A DNA stretch of 64,000 nt from contig JAJEKV010000834.1 of the NCBI GenBank assembly GCA_021234155.1, forward strand, positions 18,444 through 82,443. Direction: 5' to 3'. The stretch's first letter is position 1. Each line of letters opens with the position of its first letter. Position numbers and translations under genes: made by a program. Of the stretch, positions 33,288 through 46,123 are shown in pieces. The notes under the pieces were generated by a model, which was not told the DNA's origin, ran no database searches, and was given only the letters and a program-made list of their open reading frames with translations. This DNA comes from Isoetes taiwanensis. Taxonomy: Eukaryota; Streptophyta; Lycopodiopsida; Isoetales; Isoetaceae.

Positions 33288-34845
33288 TGTGGCGTTCGAA
33301 AAAGATATCACGGTCCGAGGACATATCTTTGTAAGCCACAAATCGCAGCGTACGCCACTCCAACTGACGTGTACGCCGATGTGTAGCCAGGTGGGTAGCC
33401 CCTAGGGGGCAACTTGCTAGGTATGTGCATTTAATATTAATGTGCACATTTACCAATGTGCACATTAATGAGGGCACACCTTTCCATGTGGGCACATTTT
33501 GCCACCTAGCCATTAAAGGCAAGTGGGCCCATTCCCAATTATCCCACATGCCAAAAGGGATAATTGGAAACCCTAGCCTAACCCCCTTGTCTATTTAGGT
33601 AGGAGAAACCCTAATTTGGCCATTTTCGTTCCTAGGGTTTTAGAGCTCTGTTTTGGCTGCTTCAAGAGCCAAAACCGCCTCCCAGGCTCTGTCTGAGCGA
33701 ATTGCACCATTAGTTTCCCTTGATTCGAGCAGTTCAACAGGATGGTCGAACTCAGGTCAGGAGGAGCAACTCAAGGATCAGGTATTTAGTCAATTTAATA
33801 GCCTAAACCGTTCTTTTAGTCATAGAATCAGTAGGTTTAGCCTATTAAATTGCCCATAGCAGCCATCTAGATCCCTAGATACCAGACTCTAACTAAAGAA
33901 CCTAACTCTATGATATAGATTAGATCTAGTTCTTTAGTTCTTCTGTGATGTACATGGATGATGTATCTCTATGAACTCCTTGTATTGGGAAGGGGGTAGA
34001 GACCTAAAGCTTGGTAGTAGATGCTCCTAGATTAGCCTCTCTAGCACACCATAGATTAGGCACGTGTACAAGAACCACACACGGGTTGTGGGTGAAGGGG
34101 CCGCCCGGCTAACAAGGAGGTTCGTGTTTCGACTCTCGAGCGATCCCTCCGGGTGTGTAAGGCCTACCAGGGGGATCATTGTGACTAGGTCTAATGGCTT
34201 ACCACCTGAGTGTGGGTAAGGCATGGGGCTCGACAGCGAGGAAGTGGTGTACACTTTCCGGTGGGGGGGTCGATATAAAGGCGGTGGCCCTCTAGTCACC
34301 TTGAGTAGCCCCATGTCAGATCTCGGAGAGGAGTGATCTACTCCTCGGCCCATCGAATCTGGGAAGATGCAACCCGGGAATAACCCTTTTGGCTATGCAT
34401 CCTATGGCTCTGGTCGGGTCCCAACACTCTTCAACCACTCGGGGAGTGTGCACGGGAGGGGCGGATGGAGTGGACAACCCTATGCCATGTTCATATGACT
34501 TCCCAAATCCATTGCCATGAACAACATAATGAACACCGTTATGGAGGCGGAGTCCTCCCCTCGAGTCCTCGCCATGGGTAGGACCGGATGTATGATCAGA
34601 GGCAAGATCATTGTCTATGCAGATGTTGGTGCACCACCCTTTGAGGTGGATATGTGATTATGTTGTATCCGACATGTATATTTACGGAACCGACCTAGGT
34701 AGGCCCCGAGGGAGGCGGGGTAAAATGACCCCTTCACTCTTTCTTGGGAGGCCAAGCAAGTGGGGATTGTGGAGGGCCCTGTGATCGAGAATGGAGCTGG
34801 TATGGGGATGAACTCTGTTTGTGGACGGGTGAGTGCAGCGGTGAT
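33288..34845 (+). repeat. Gypsy-2 5' LTR, 3' end missing
   Basis: It is collinear with 46983-48530 (shared block CGCCGATGTGTAGCCAGGTG and most of the rest). Similarity stops after GGTGAGTGCA. The terminal ACGTCACA and the primer-binding site are absent. Shared LTR text explains the matching open frames found in both LTRs, which are not genes. Confidence 0.8.
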
Positions 34846-37800
34846 AATGAGTAAATTCAGCCCACGTGGTGAAGAAGCAATGTTTCTTGGTGACCAAGAG
34901 CAAAGCATGACCATGCTCCAAATAGTACTAACTTGATAGGATTCTCAAAGAGAAAAATGGGAAAACTTTTTTTCTCATTCTTGTAGTATATGCTAAGCTA
35001 GTCACGATTAAAAAATGAATGGAAACATAAAAAGACTAAAATTAGTGAGCCAACCTTCAAAAAAGGAGGTTGGTCACCGCACACGCCAGGGCGGATAATG
35101 AGAATCTCATTAGGAACTTGAGGCGCTCCATAGGAACGCCCAAGTTAAACAAACTAAAAAGTCATAAAAAGCATGAAAAATGTCTATAATTCTAATTTTG
35201 TAGTTAGAACATAGTATTGGCATGTTACATGTTTAGAAAAGTATCAAAATTGACCAGCTAGTAACCATGCCATGATTAATGGCTATCCACTAGAAAATGA
35301 ACTTTCAATTATCGGATTTTGAAGACCTTTCCCAAATTTTTCTTGTTTCTAGGTGTTCACTGACCAAAAAAAGATAGTTTGAAATTTAACCTCAAAAATT
35401 CTTCATAAATAGCTATGGCCCCAAAACGCCCCGGATTAGTGCTTGCTCTCATTTGCCAAGCAAGATTTGCTTTATTTGTGGAATTTTACCTCCAAGGAGT
35501 TTACGTTCGTTTGGGTTCTAAGGTGATCCAAGCCAAAGACCTCCTAGGATAAACATGCAGAGGCCCACATACCCAACCTAGAGATGGTTATGAACGAGGT
35601 ATGGGGTGAAGCTCCAAAAACGACGAGGATTCAAGGAAGGAGAATCCTAGCGCATGGAAAGATGATTTTTTAAATATTATGAATTGGTTTATGGCAAGAA
35701 ACAAAGGTTACAAACCATTATATTTCAACCTATTTTGCGAGCATTTGCTCTTCACTTGAAGGGAGGAAAGCTTGTTGATTGGATGGGCGTGGCTAGGACC
35801 GCCAAAGATCTTGCCAAACCCCTCATTTGGGGGCGTTCAAAGAGGACCCTACAAGGAGTAAATCCTCAACTATCAAAGCGGGGACATCGTATTGCGAAGA
35901 AGAATATTAGAGCCCCAGGTTATTCTAGATCAGATGTTGACACAAAAGCGATTACTTAAGCATGGGTTGGAGGAGAAAACTAACCTATTGAATGAAGTAG
36001 AAAGCACCGGAAGAAAAAAAGGAGGGATGCATTGAAGGTCATGGCGGATTGAGGGTAGAAAGGATATGCTATCAAAGATCCGCAGCAAGATCACCCGAGA
36101 AAATAGATGAGACAAAAAGAATTTGACAAATTGTCCCAGGATCCAAGCTCTTGGAAATCAAGTTATGTTCGTGAGTGTTGAAGTACAAGTTGGAAGACTT
36201 GGTTATGAGTAGACATGATAAAGAACAAAGCCTCTTCTAAGCTAGAAATTGGTTTAGATCAGGAAGCAACTAAAGACATTGAAAGGCATGAAATCTCAAT
36301 TGAACAAGTAAAGGAAAAACTTAATTGCATTGAATTGGAACAAAGCAAAGGCATTCGATTTTGGATTTCATGGGGAGAGCGGGACCTATTGCCACCACCA
36401 AGGCCCAAGCCTAGGAGCTACTTCTATAGAGCGGAGTTCATCACATTTAGTTCATAACTGTTGTGGCCAAGGCTTTGGCACTTCCGGGTTTACGGATAGC
36501 TCCATCCCAGATGCTTATTGCCTCTTTGGTCCGCTTGTGTTATCTGGTCCATGAGGGTGACCGTGAATTGCATAAAAGGTTGCATACGGGATGAGGGCAT
36601 TCAGAAGGTAAGCTTGGTTGCAGCACTTTGAAAGGTATGCATTGCTCTCAACTAATTTAAACTTATATTTCTCTTCATTCATATTTGTTATTGCATCTTG
36701 CATAGTTCTACATGTATGGGAGAACGCGTAAACCTATTTCTTGTACATGTATAATTTTTGTTAATATAAAGAATTTTAGGCATATATTTGCTTGTTTATT
36801 GATGCTTTTATTTTTAGGTTAAGATATTGAATATCGGCACTTGTACATGTCTCTAATGGAGTCTACATTTTGAGCAAAATAGATGTACATGCATTTATCT
36901 TTAAAGTGCATCTAGATGGATTCATAAGTATGTGCATTTTTACATATATGTGCTTTTTTGGGCATAGATCTACATTCCCTAGGCCTGGATACTGCGGGTA
37001 CATCCAAATAAGGGTACATCTGGGTACATTGAGGTACCTCTATGTACATTGAGGAACATGTACATGTACATTTGGCTATAGTTAAATCAAGTTTAGCCCA
37101 TTTGGCCCATTTTATGTACATGAAATGTACATGCTGGCGAATGTAAATGATATTTCTCATTAGTTCTCATTTTCATGTTCTTTTATGTCTATTGAAATTT
37201 AGATCATTTGTTCTTCACCATGCCATATCCAAATGATCTATATCGTTGCTTTAAGGTTCATTAGTTGTTCTTAGCCATACTCAAACCCTAAAAGACTCTC
37301 TTTATTCTCAATTGCACCTCATAATAATCGAGAATCGCCCAGACCCTCAACCTTCTCCAGGATCATCCAAACATTAGGGTTTTCTCTTTTCCTAGAACCA
37401 GGTCCCCATTTCTCATTTAACATGACAAAGTGAAGTTGAGGAAATTGAGAGGATGGCACTTGAGAAAGCTAAAGATTCTGGGCGGTGCGAGAGCCTTCAA
37501 TGTTTGCTGCAATGAAACTCTTTCATCACCAAGTGCTAAATTAGTAATTGGAGAAGCTAAGAAAGATTCAAACCTGGTCTCGGCATCATCTGCGAGGTCG
37601 GATGTCAATGACATCTTTAGTCTTTGGGAAGCTAAAGGATGTCCAATCCATTTTTGAATGAGATACCGTGGGAAGAGGAAGTCTGAGTTGGTAGTTGAGT
37701 CCCTCCAAAGAGGAGGCAAAAGAATATTGGTGATGGCACTCCAAAAGGAAAAAAGAGGCAAAATCTCCAAACATCAAAAATGTCCTTGAAAAGAAAATCT

Positions 37801-39165
37801 CCGAGGCAAAAAGTGCCACCACCACCTAGAAAGAGGTATGTCCAAGATGAACTAATTTTGTTAAACATCTCAGATTTATGGTAATTAACCACATTTTTTT
37901 TTGTACATAGGACATGATCACAACCTCGTGAAGGAAGAGGTGGACCCGATCCTTCGAAGCGGAACAGGAAGAGGAAGAGGATCTACAAGCAAATATTGAT
38001 GTGATAACAAATAAGGTGCAACGGATCCTCGTAAGAAGATCTTTGGCGGTGATGAATTTACAAGGTGAGTAATATACAATTGATTACAATAGATATATTC
38101 TTTTTGCTAATCTTTGTTGTTTCCTTGTGGGTTTAGGCATCGAAAAGGTTGGTTCCATTCCTCCTTATAGGAGTATCCTCCTAAGCCCGCGCACCCTCTA
38201 TCTTTCAAAGTGATGTTGACGAGTTCTGGACTGAAGCTGGACTTGACCTCTAAGATGGTAGATGTCTATGGGAGGTAGGCTAGCATTTCAACATATTTAT
38301 GTTATTTCATTCCCTAAGTCACTCATCTTATGTATTAATATGTAATCTGGATTTGTGTGCGGTACCTTTGTAGCGATCTTCCATCGATTGGAAACACAAG
38401 TTTTTGGAGGTTCGATAGGACACCTTCCGAATTTTGTGAATTCCCTCAAGAACGGGGGAGGGGGGGATGATGCAAGAACACAAACATAAAGGAAGGGCTG
38501 GATGGCATTTTGATTGCAAGATGCCAATACATATTTGTTCCATTCTGCAAGGCCCAAATGTGGCATTGGCAATACTTGTGCTTGCTGGTCCTTTGAAAAG
38601 CTCTTTTCCATCTATAGCTAGCCCAAGTATCTGAGATCCCTCTCTCTGTCAAAGGCTATGTACCCGATGCTAAAGTGGTCCAGAAGTAAGTATGAGTTTC
38701 TGTTTTGTTTTTATGATTTGATTATTTTCATATTGCAATTTCTTATGCTTGATTTATTCTCACATTGCAATTTTGCAGGTTTCATAAGCTTGTGATCAAT
38801 AACATGATGCTCGGATCGAACAGCTTAAACCATGGTAGGAAGAACTTTGATGCTCCTGTGTTCTGTCCTAAAATGCCAGAAACTAGTACCAGCAACCCTT
38901 GCATGTACATTGTGGCTCACATTGTGGCTTACATGCACCCTTTCATGCTTTTGTCCTCGAGGACAACCCATCTTACCGGCGATTTCAAGATTAATAGACT
39001 CTTGATCCCGGAGATTTTTGTACTAAAATATTATATAATATAAATATAATTTCTTTTGCACTTTAAATGTTTTGTTGATGTATTTTGTTCCCCAACTATA
39101 CCAACAAACATAAATAATGCAAGAGAACAAGTAAAACTAACCATATAGCCATGAATTACTTGTGT
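34846..39165 (+). other. Inserted block with a possible Ulp1-like (C48) protease relic
   Basis: The block replaces the 5' LTR end and leader of Gypsy-2. At 38480-38600 a frame reads ILIARCQYIFVPFC and then MWHWQYLCLLV, and at 38780-38960 another reads FCPKMPETSTSNPCMYIVAH. This recalls the 'HW..LLV' and 'PQQ.N..DCG...' blocks of Ulp1 proteases carried by some plant DNA transposons, but the Cys/His/Asp residues cannot be confirmed. A 91-aa frame at 35684 is unrecognised. At 36690-37150 the motif GTACAT recurs more than ten times. Element ends were not found. Confidence 0.35.
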
Positions 39166-40595
39166 ATGCAGCTAGAGGCCTAGGCTCAGGGGAACGACAA
39201 CGCCGAGACCATATGGAAGAACAGAGTCCGCCCAGGCCACCCCCGGCAAGGAACCTGTTTGAGGAATTTGGACCCATGACCCCAGAAGAGGAAATATCAC
39301 AGATGAGGACGGACCTCGAGCAGATAAAGGCTTTGCTGGCCGCACAAGCAGGAGTGGGTTCGGTGGGCAACGCTCAGTTGCCGCAAGCATCAGCTCGGAA
39401 AACAGGAAGAGACAAGAAGAGGAGCAAGAGAAGGAGGTCCTCCAGCTCGGAATCCTCCGACTCAAGCTTCGGACTTCGGGCCCACCGAGGAAGAGGAAGA
39501 GCAGGCCCAGGACCGAACAGATGGAAGGCAGAGGGTCACTGCAGATGGAAGGCAGAGGGACACCACAGATGGACGACAAAGGGACACAAGAGCCTCTGAC
39601 TATCAGAAGAAGGTAGACTCGTGATTGGGAAATGTTTGAAGGCCAGAAGTTTCGAGCAATTTCGACGAGAACGGTCAGGCATGGAGGAAAAGAGGCTTGG
39701 CTTGATGAGATGAGCGAATATGGCAACGCCTATGGTATGAAGGACAAGGATAAAGGCGTGGTGGCAACAGCCAAACCCGAAAGGAGCAGACGATTTGGTG
39801 GAAAGGGTATGCAAAGGCCCATGGCTTGAGCAGGATGCTTGCGGTGTTCGTAAAGTTTGCTAAAAGCCTTCAAGCGCCACTCACGCCCCCAAGAGAGCAT
39901 AAGTCCAAAGATGATGCAAAGCAATTCGTGATTGCGACAAGGCAACAAATCAGTCCGTAAATATCTGAGAGGAATTCATGAGGCTAAGGCTTTATGTGCC
40001 AAAGTTGGGTGAAAAGCATGCGTTGGAGAGCTATATTGAGGGACTGAATGAGGAGATCATAAGCTTGTAAGGGCAATAAACCCTAAGACGATGATCGGCG
40101 AGTCCAAGGCAATAAGTTTGCAAGGAAGCGGGGCCTGAGAATAGCGGGCGAGGCGCAGAGATTATCGGGACAAAGGCAAGGCAGCAGGGAGTTATAGCCC
40201 TAGGGCAGCCAGGCCAGGCCCGGCTAGAGCCCCTTATGGTGGCAAACCGAGGGAAGCGGCGGGGAGAAGAAGCGAGGTGTCCTTCAAGGACAAGCGGGAG
40301 GGGTCAAACTACTCCAAAAGCAAATGCGATCCTTTTGCGTGTGCTATGCCCAAGGAAAAGAGACAGAGTGCATAGAAAAGCGGCTTTGCTTGGTGCTTCA
40401 GCCAGGCCATAGGGCGTGAAGCGCCCCTCGTCATGAGTGCAGCACTAGTAGAGTTGGGAGATTGGGACACTCATGCGGCGACGACCGGCGAGGCAGCCCG
40501 CGACTACATTCAGGGTGAGTGTCATATCTTTGCCGCAATAGATACAGAGCAAGCAGAGAGCCAGTATAAAGTAATTTCCACAGTAGGGAAGGCCA
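39162..40595 (+). pseudogene. Gypsy-2 gag
   Basis: Starts with an acidic leader (EEFGPMTPEEEISQMRTDLEQ) and then a Lys/Arg/Ser-rich stretch (KKRSKRRRSSSSESSDSS), typical of Gypsy gag N-termini. After 39600 the frame shifts repeatedly, and the zinc-knuckle region near 40320-40400 is too decayed to read. It joins the protease without an intact frame. Confidence 0.65.
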
Positions 40596-41135
40596 ATGAT
40601 AGACTCAGGAAGTAGCCATAACTTTGTATCCCTCAGAATGGTTCAAATGTTGAAGTTGAAACCACTAAAGTCAAAGCCAAGGCCCGTTGTCTTAGCAAGT
40701 GGAGCAGTAAGGCAGACGGCAGGCAAGAGAATTAATTTCGACATCGACTTGCCAGAGATTAATATCCAGATGGGGGCAGAAGTGATGGGCATTGGCAAGT
40801 ATGACCTGATCATAGGAATGGAGTATCTTGGACCAGCAGGGGCCATCATCGATTGTGGGAAGCGGAAGGTGACCTTCCCAACGCCCGACGGCAAGATCAT
40901 TGAGATCACAGGTAAAGAAGTTGTTCCCATCATGCAGTGTATGTCTTCTAAACGAATGTTCAAGTGCATAAAGAGTGAGCAAGTAGCTTATATCTTCAAG
41001 CTTGAGATCCAAGAGCCTGAGCCAGAAGAAGGTAAAGAAGATAAGGGGCTCAACAAGTTACCTAAGCAGGTAGCTAACTTGATCACGGAGTTCCATGATC
41101 TCTTTCGGATGAGATCAGCGGCTTCCTCCTTATAG
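40596..41135 (+). pseudogene. Gypsy-2 aspartic protease
   Basis: The frame is open for 179 codons. MIDSGSSHNFVSLRMV holds the catalytic DSG (Asp at residue 3 of this frame), and KYDLIIGMEYLGPAGAIID corresponds to the conserved flap-distal D..IG..WL region. It continues into the RT leader ANLITEFHDLF. This is one of the least damaged parts of the element. Confidence 0.85.
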
Positions 41136-42560
41136 GGGAGTCGAAAGTGCGAGATAGCTTTTCGAATCGAACAAAGCCGACAAGTAAGGCTCCATACGGA
41201 ATGACGACCCAGGAGTTGGGGAGCTAAAGAAGCAATTGCGTGAGTTGCTCGATCTAGGCTTCATTAGACCTAGCGTCCTAAGCCGTTTGGAGCACCTATT
41301 CTTTTTTGTCAAAAGAAGGATGGTAGTTTGAGGATGTGCATAGACTATAGGCGGTTGAACAAGCACCATCAAGAACAAGTATGCGCTCCCCAGATCAGAT
41401 GACTTGATGGATCAACTCCAAGGTGCAAAGGTCTTCTCCAAAATCGACTTAAGGTCGGGTTATCATGGATCCGGATAAAGGAAGAAGATATCCATAAAAC
41501 CGCCAGAATCGCGGTATGGGCATTATGAGTTTACGGTAATGCCTTTCGGCTTATCGAAGCAGCGACGTTCATGAGGCTCATGAGCGACATCTTCAGAGAG
41601 TTCTTAGACACCTTTGTGATTATATTCTTTGACGACATTTTGGTGTATAGCGGATCCCTTGATGAGCACATTACAACACTTAAGAAGAGTCTTGGAGAAG
41701 TTGAAGAGGCACGGTTAGCAAGTTGTGAAGTGAGGCGAGAAGGTGGAATACCTAGGTCATGTGATCTGTGAAGGCGGATCCGCCAAGATTGAAGCGGTGA
41801 TTCAGTGGCGGCACCGAAGAATGTCCATGAGGAAGTTTTTCCGGGCTAGAAGGGTACGAGGGGAAGTTCGTGAAGAACTTTGCTAAGATAAGCGGCCCGC
41901 TAATGACTTAACGAGGGCGGAGAAGGTGAAAGATGGGGCGTAGCATTGGCACAAGAAAGCCCAAGCGAGGTTTGAATTCTTTGAAGGAAGCTTTAACAAC
42001 CCTGATCTTAACCATGCCGGACCAGGAGAAAGATAAGCTTGTAGCCCGCAGTCACGAGTAAAATAGTTACAGTGCGGTGCTCATGCAAGAAGAGTGTGTG
42101 GTAGCGTCACGATTCGGAAGATGAACGGCCGAACGCGCTACCCGATGCACGCGATCAGAATTGCTTGCGGTTGTCGGGGGGCATTAAGAATTTGGAAGCA
42201 CTATCTTTTTGGGAAGGAAGTTCCAATTGGATCTGAACCATGAGAGCCCCCCAGTATGTATTCACGCAACCACACCTCAACCTAAAGGCGAGAGAAGGTG
42301 GATGGAGTTCCTTGAGGAATATGACTTTGATATAGTCTACAAGCGGGGAAGCTCAATGTGGTAGCGGATCGCTTTCAAGGCATCCCACGACAACTAGGGT
42401 GCATTGCAATGCAATTTCGACGATCTCCGGTGACTTTTGGTAAGAAGATTGAAGAGTCCTTGCCAACGGATGTGGATTCGGGGAAGTATGGGCAAGCCTC
42501 TCTAGGGAGGCTAGAGCAGATAAAGAGCGGGAAGCCTTCAAACATTATAAGAAGGAGGGC
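41136..42560 (+). pseudogene. Gypsy-2 reverse transcriptase and RNase H, broken
   Basis: Motifs survive in different frames: [12 protein letters not shown] (near 41330), FREFLDTFVIIFFDDILVYS with the FFDD box (41585-41655), then RNase H-connection text such as WKHYLFGKEVPIG (42190) and EFLEEYDFDIVYKRG (42310). Multiple frameshifts and stops make it non-functional. Confidence 0.8.
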
Positions 42561-42650
42561 AACTGTTATACCATAAGAACAAGTTGTGCGTGCGAATCAT
42601 CAGGTGTAAGGAAATTGATCCTCCATGACACGCCTGACCCAATAGCTGGC

Positions 42651-44843
42651 CATGAACAAAGTTTAAAATGAAACGCACTAATTTGCTCAAAACGCACTTC
42701 AAAAGGAATCTTTGAAAGATTCCCTAAAATCCCAAAAAGGTCCTTTTCATGGTATATTTGTGACAAGTGTGACAATTTGATAATTTTAGGCATCATTTTG
42801 AGGGGGGTGTGAACTTAGCTTCCATTCAAAATTGTTTGACATCCCTTTTTGGCCCCTAGTTTGGTTTGAGAAATAGTAATATTTTCAAAAACTAAACAAA
42901 ATAGACATTGAAAAAAAAACAAGCACACTAAAGTGCCAAAAGGTATTTTATTCAAAGTTTTCAAAATCAGTACAAAACTATGAACAAAACGTAAAAATGC
43001 AACACATTTTGACATTGCCTCATTGAAGCAAACATTTTCACATGAAAGTATGCCTCATTGAACAAACTTACACTTTGAAGCGCAAGTTGGAGTCAAGACT
43101 TCGCTCTTCGATCTTATATACTTGCTCTTATTTGCTCATCCGTCTTGCTATAGACTTATGTATACCGCGAGGACAATGCGTGGACATAACGTCTTCAAAA
43201 TAAATTCGGGTGGTATAAATTTATACCATAATAGGTAGTCTTTGTCGCGGATATAACATGCGAGAGAGTTCGCATGGTATAAATTTATACGGCAAATGGA
43301 CTCGGCGGTATAAATTTATACGCAAAGAGGACTCTCGGCGGTATAAATTTATACGTGAGAGCTCTCGATTCAATTGCGAGAGCTCCACGGTATAAATTTA
43401 GTGAGAGCTCCCCCTCATTATACCTGCCGAGAGCTCTCGGTATAAATTTATACATGACGACTCTCGGTATAAATTTATACCGCAGATAACCTTCAGACAA
43501 TCAATTTATACACATATATGTGTATATATATATATATATAATAATATATATACATACTTACATATATATATCCGAAGAAAAGAGAACTCTTGCGGTATAA
43601 ATCTATACGGAGAAACGGTATAAATTTATACCGAATTGCATATATATATATAAAACGTTTATATATATATGTATATATATATATGCAGTCCAGAGGTAAA
43701 GTATATATCGTGTAAAATCTTTTGGGGTCTTTCTTACTCGCCAAAGGGTTTGGCAACTGAAAACTACTAAAGTAACACACATAAGGGATAATTTTACACA
43801 CTTTTCTTAGTTTTTTAATCTAAAAAGTTCTAAAACGGTTCTAAAATTTCTGAGCTTGTAATGCAATGTTAGAGCATAAAGTAGTCGAATCATGTTGTTA
43901 TTTCTACTTTTTTTTCTCTACATACATGCGAACTTCACTTCAGGCAGCTAAAAAATTGCTACTAAAGGCAAAGAACTCCAAAATATTATGGTGACACAGG
44001 TGTTTGACTAGAAGGAAACCACGTGGTTTATCAGGGGGGAGCGAGGAGTAGCAACCCTCTCAGAAGTTTACCTATTTATTTACAAAATATTTAGGAAAGG
44101 GTAAGGAAGGCGAATACTTCCTTTGCCTGGAGAAATGTGCATGGTGCCCATTTCTGAGATGACGTAATTGTGATGAATATGCTCAACATTACTAAGGAGA
44201 TTGACTATCTCCGAGCATCACCATGTTGTAGATTGGTATGTGCGTTCAAAAATACATCTCAGAGAATAAAAAGGAGGGCATGTAATCACATGGCTTCATT
44301 ACTTCAACTTTTGTATCCTCGGTATAAATTTATCTTTGCATCATCAACTAAAACTTCAGCTTAACTACAAAATATAAATTGGATGTATTGGTAATTGTAA
44401 TACTATGTGATGCAAAAACAATGGTTTGTCATTCAAGAAGTTTGTTCAACTGCCTCCCAATGTGTTTTAAGGTCCATTAGGATGTTGACCAAAATGGTTG
44501 TGAAATAACAAATTTCTGTCTTCTAAAACAACTAATATAAAAAATTTAGGGGACAAAGTACAAAAGCATCTAATTTCTTCATACGAATTTGCCCCATAGT
44601 AAATCTTTGAATTTCATTGTAGTTCTTTCCCTCTCTACAATGGGATTTTTTGTGTGTGTGTGCTTTTCCTTAATACTAAGTCTTCTTAAAATGTCTGTTT
44701 TCACGAGCAATTTTATAAATCTTTGGACTAAAGATAATAAAAAGGCCCTTTTTAGAGGGATTTCAGAATTTTATAAATTTTCAGAAGGAATCTTTCAAAC
44801 GCACTTCTTAAATAAGTGCGTTTCATTTTAAACCTTGTTCATG
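42651..44843. mobile_element. 2.2-kb terminal-inverted-repeat element with palindrome cluster
   Basis: It is inserted between RNase H and integrase of Gypsy-2. The termini AACAAAGTTTAAAATGAAAC and GTTTCATTTTAAACCTTGTT are inverted repeats of at least 30 bp. They are bordered by CATG on both sides (42651-42654 and 44840-44843), and joining the flanks restores the reading GHAGFMKT. A 4-bp duplication is unusual among common plant superfamilies. No transposase was found. The core has ten or more near-copies of GGTATAAATTTATACC and a TA-rich run. Confidence 0.8.
43212..43640. repeat. Cluster of TATAAATTTATA palindromes
   Basis: GGTATAAATTTATACC, a 16-bp perfect palindrome, occurs intact at 43212, 43466 and 43617, with near-copies near 43276, 43307, 43340, 43389, 43439 and 43594. 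Spacers of 14-30 bp often contain ACTCTCGG or GAGAGCTC. A TA-rich microsatellite (43520-43700) overlaps the right side. Confidence 0.9.
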
Positions 44844-44889
44844 CGGGATTCATGAAAACATATTTCAAAGTCTTGTAGCAGCCTATTAT

Positions 44890-46123
44890 TGGCCGGGAAT
44901 GAAGAAGCGGTAGCTTTCGCTACATCGGGGAATGTCACCTATGTCGCCAGGCGAGAGGGCAGAGCAGATTCAAATTCTAGGGGCATTAGAGCCATTAGCG
45001 GTGCCAAACGCTAAGTGGGAGGTGATCAGCATGGATTTCATCACAGGGCTTCCAAGGACAGTAAGAGGGAAGGATGCCTTGATGGTAGTGGTCGACAAGT
45101 TGTCGAAGATGGCACATTTTGTGCCTTGCAAGACCACAGATACGGCTATGGATACAGCGAAGCTCTTCACCAAAGAGATCTTCAGGCTTCATGGCATGCC
45201 AAGGGAGATTATCTCCGACAGGGATCCGAAGTTTATGAGTGCCTTTTGGCAAGACCTCTTTGCGACCATTCAGACGAAGCTATCCATGAGCACGGCGTAT
45301 CATCCTCAGACGGATGGCCAAACGGAGCGGACCAACAGGATTTTAGAAGACATGCTACGAAACTATGTCTGGAATAAGCAAGGTATGTGGGAAGAATTTA
45401 TTCACTTGGTGGAATTTGCCTACAATAGCACCAAGCAAGAATCATCCCAAATGTCGCCGTTTATGATTAATTACGGCTATCAATGCCTAACTCGAGACAC
45501 TTGGCACAACCCCGTGTCAAAAGTAGAAGTTTCGCAGCAGATGTTGTCCGATATGCAGTAGCTCGTGGAAGAAGTTCGAGGGTATCTTCTAGCAGCAAGG
45601 AGCCGACAGAAGAGCATTGCCGACAAGCATCGAACAGCCAGAGAGTTCCAAGTTGGAGATGATGTATGGCTCAAGATCAAGGTGAAGCAGGCGAAGCTTC
45701 GCATCGGTAATTGCAAGAAGCTTGCTCCAAGGTGGGCTGGACCTTTCAGAATAGTCAAGAGAGTAGGTAATCAATCCTACAAGCTAGACTTGCCAGCACA
45801 CCTAAAGATTCATAAGGTCTTCCACGTGAGTTTGTTGAAGAAGCACACTCCAAATCCAGACGAAGTCTTGGACACTCCAACGTTGTTGGAAATGACGGAG
45901 GAGCAGCTAGAAATAGTTCCAGAGTTGATTCTTGATAAAGCCTTCAAAAAAACAAGGAGGTCGGAATTCCTCCAGTACTTGGTCAAGTGGAAGCACTTGC
46001 CAAGACGCCACATGGGTACTTAAGAAAGATCTAGTAAAGCAGTACCCACAGTTCATGGAGCAATGGGATGGCAAGGTCATCTCCGAAGAAATCGGCTCAG
46101 GCATGTCGATTTGTGTAGATTAA
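44890..46123 (+). pseudogene. Gypsy-2 integrase with chromodomain
   Basis: The HHCC zinc finger is decayed (near YYWPGMKKR). The core is clear: ISMDFITGLPRTVRGKDALM (first Asp), ISDRDPKFMS (second Asp), HPQTDGQTERTNRILEDMLR (Glu). One in-frame TAG at 45559 is the only break until 46023. Then comes the GPY/F region WAGPFRIVKRVGNQSYKLDL, KVFHVSLLKKH, and a chromodomain: ILDKAFKKTRRSEFLQYLVK, then after a one-base shift DATWVLKKDLVKQYPQF. Chromodomains tether chromovirus integrases to particular histone marks, commonly heterochromatin. Confidence 0.9.

Noticed and set aside
33262-33549. 95-aa - strand frame with a near-twin at 46883-47242
   Set aside because: Both lie in the two LTR copies of Gypsy-2; identity comes from LTR duplication, not from a gene family.
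39172-39726. 184-aa - strand frame
   Set aside because: Antisense to the Lys/Arg/Ser-rich Gypsy-2 gag; composition reflects the complement.
43285-43500. Frame with repeated YKFIP peptide
   Set aside because: Produced by translating the TATAAATTTATA palindromes; it has no independent coding signal.
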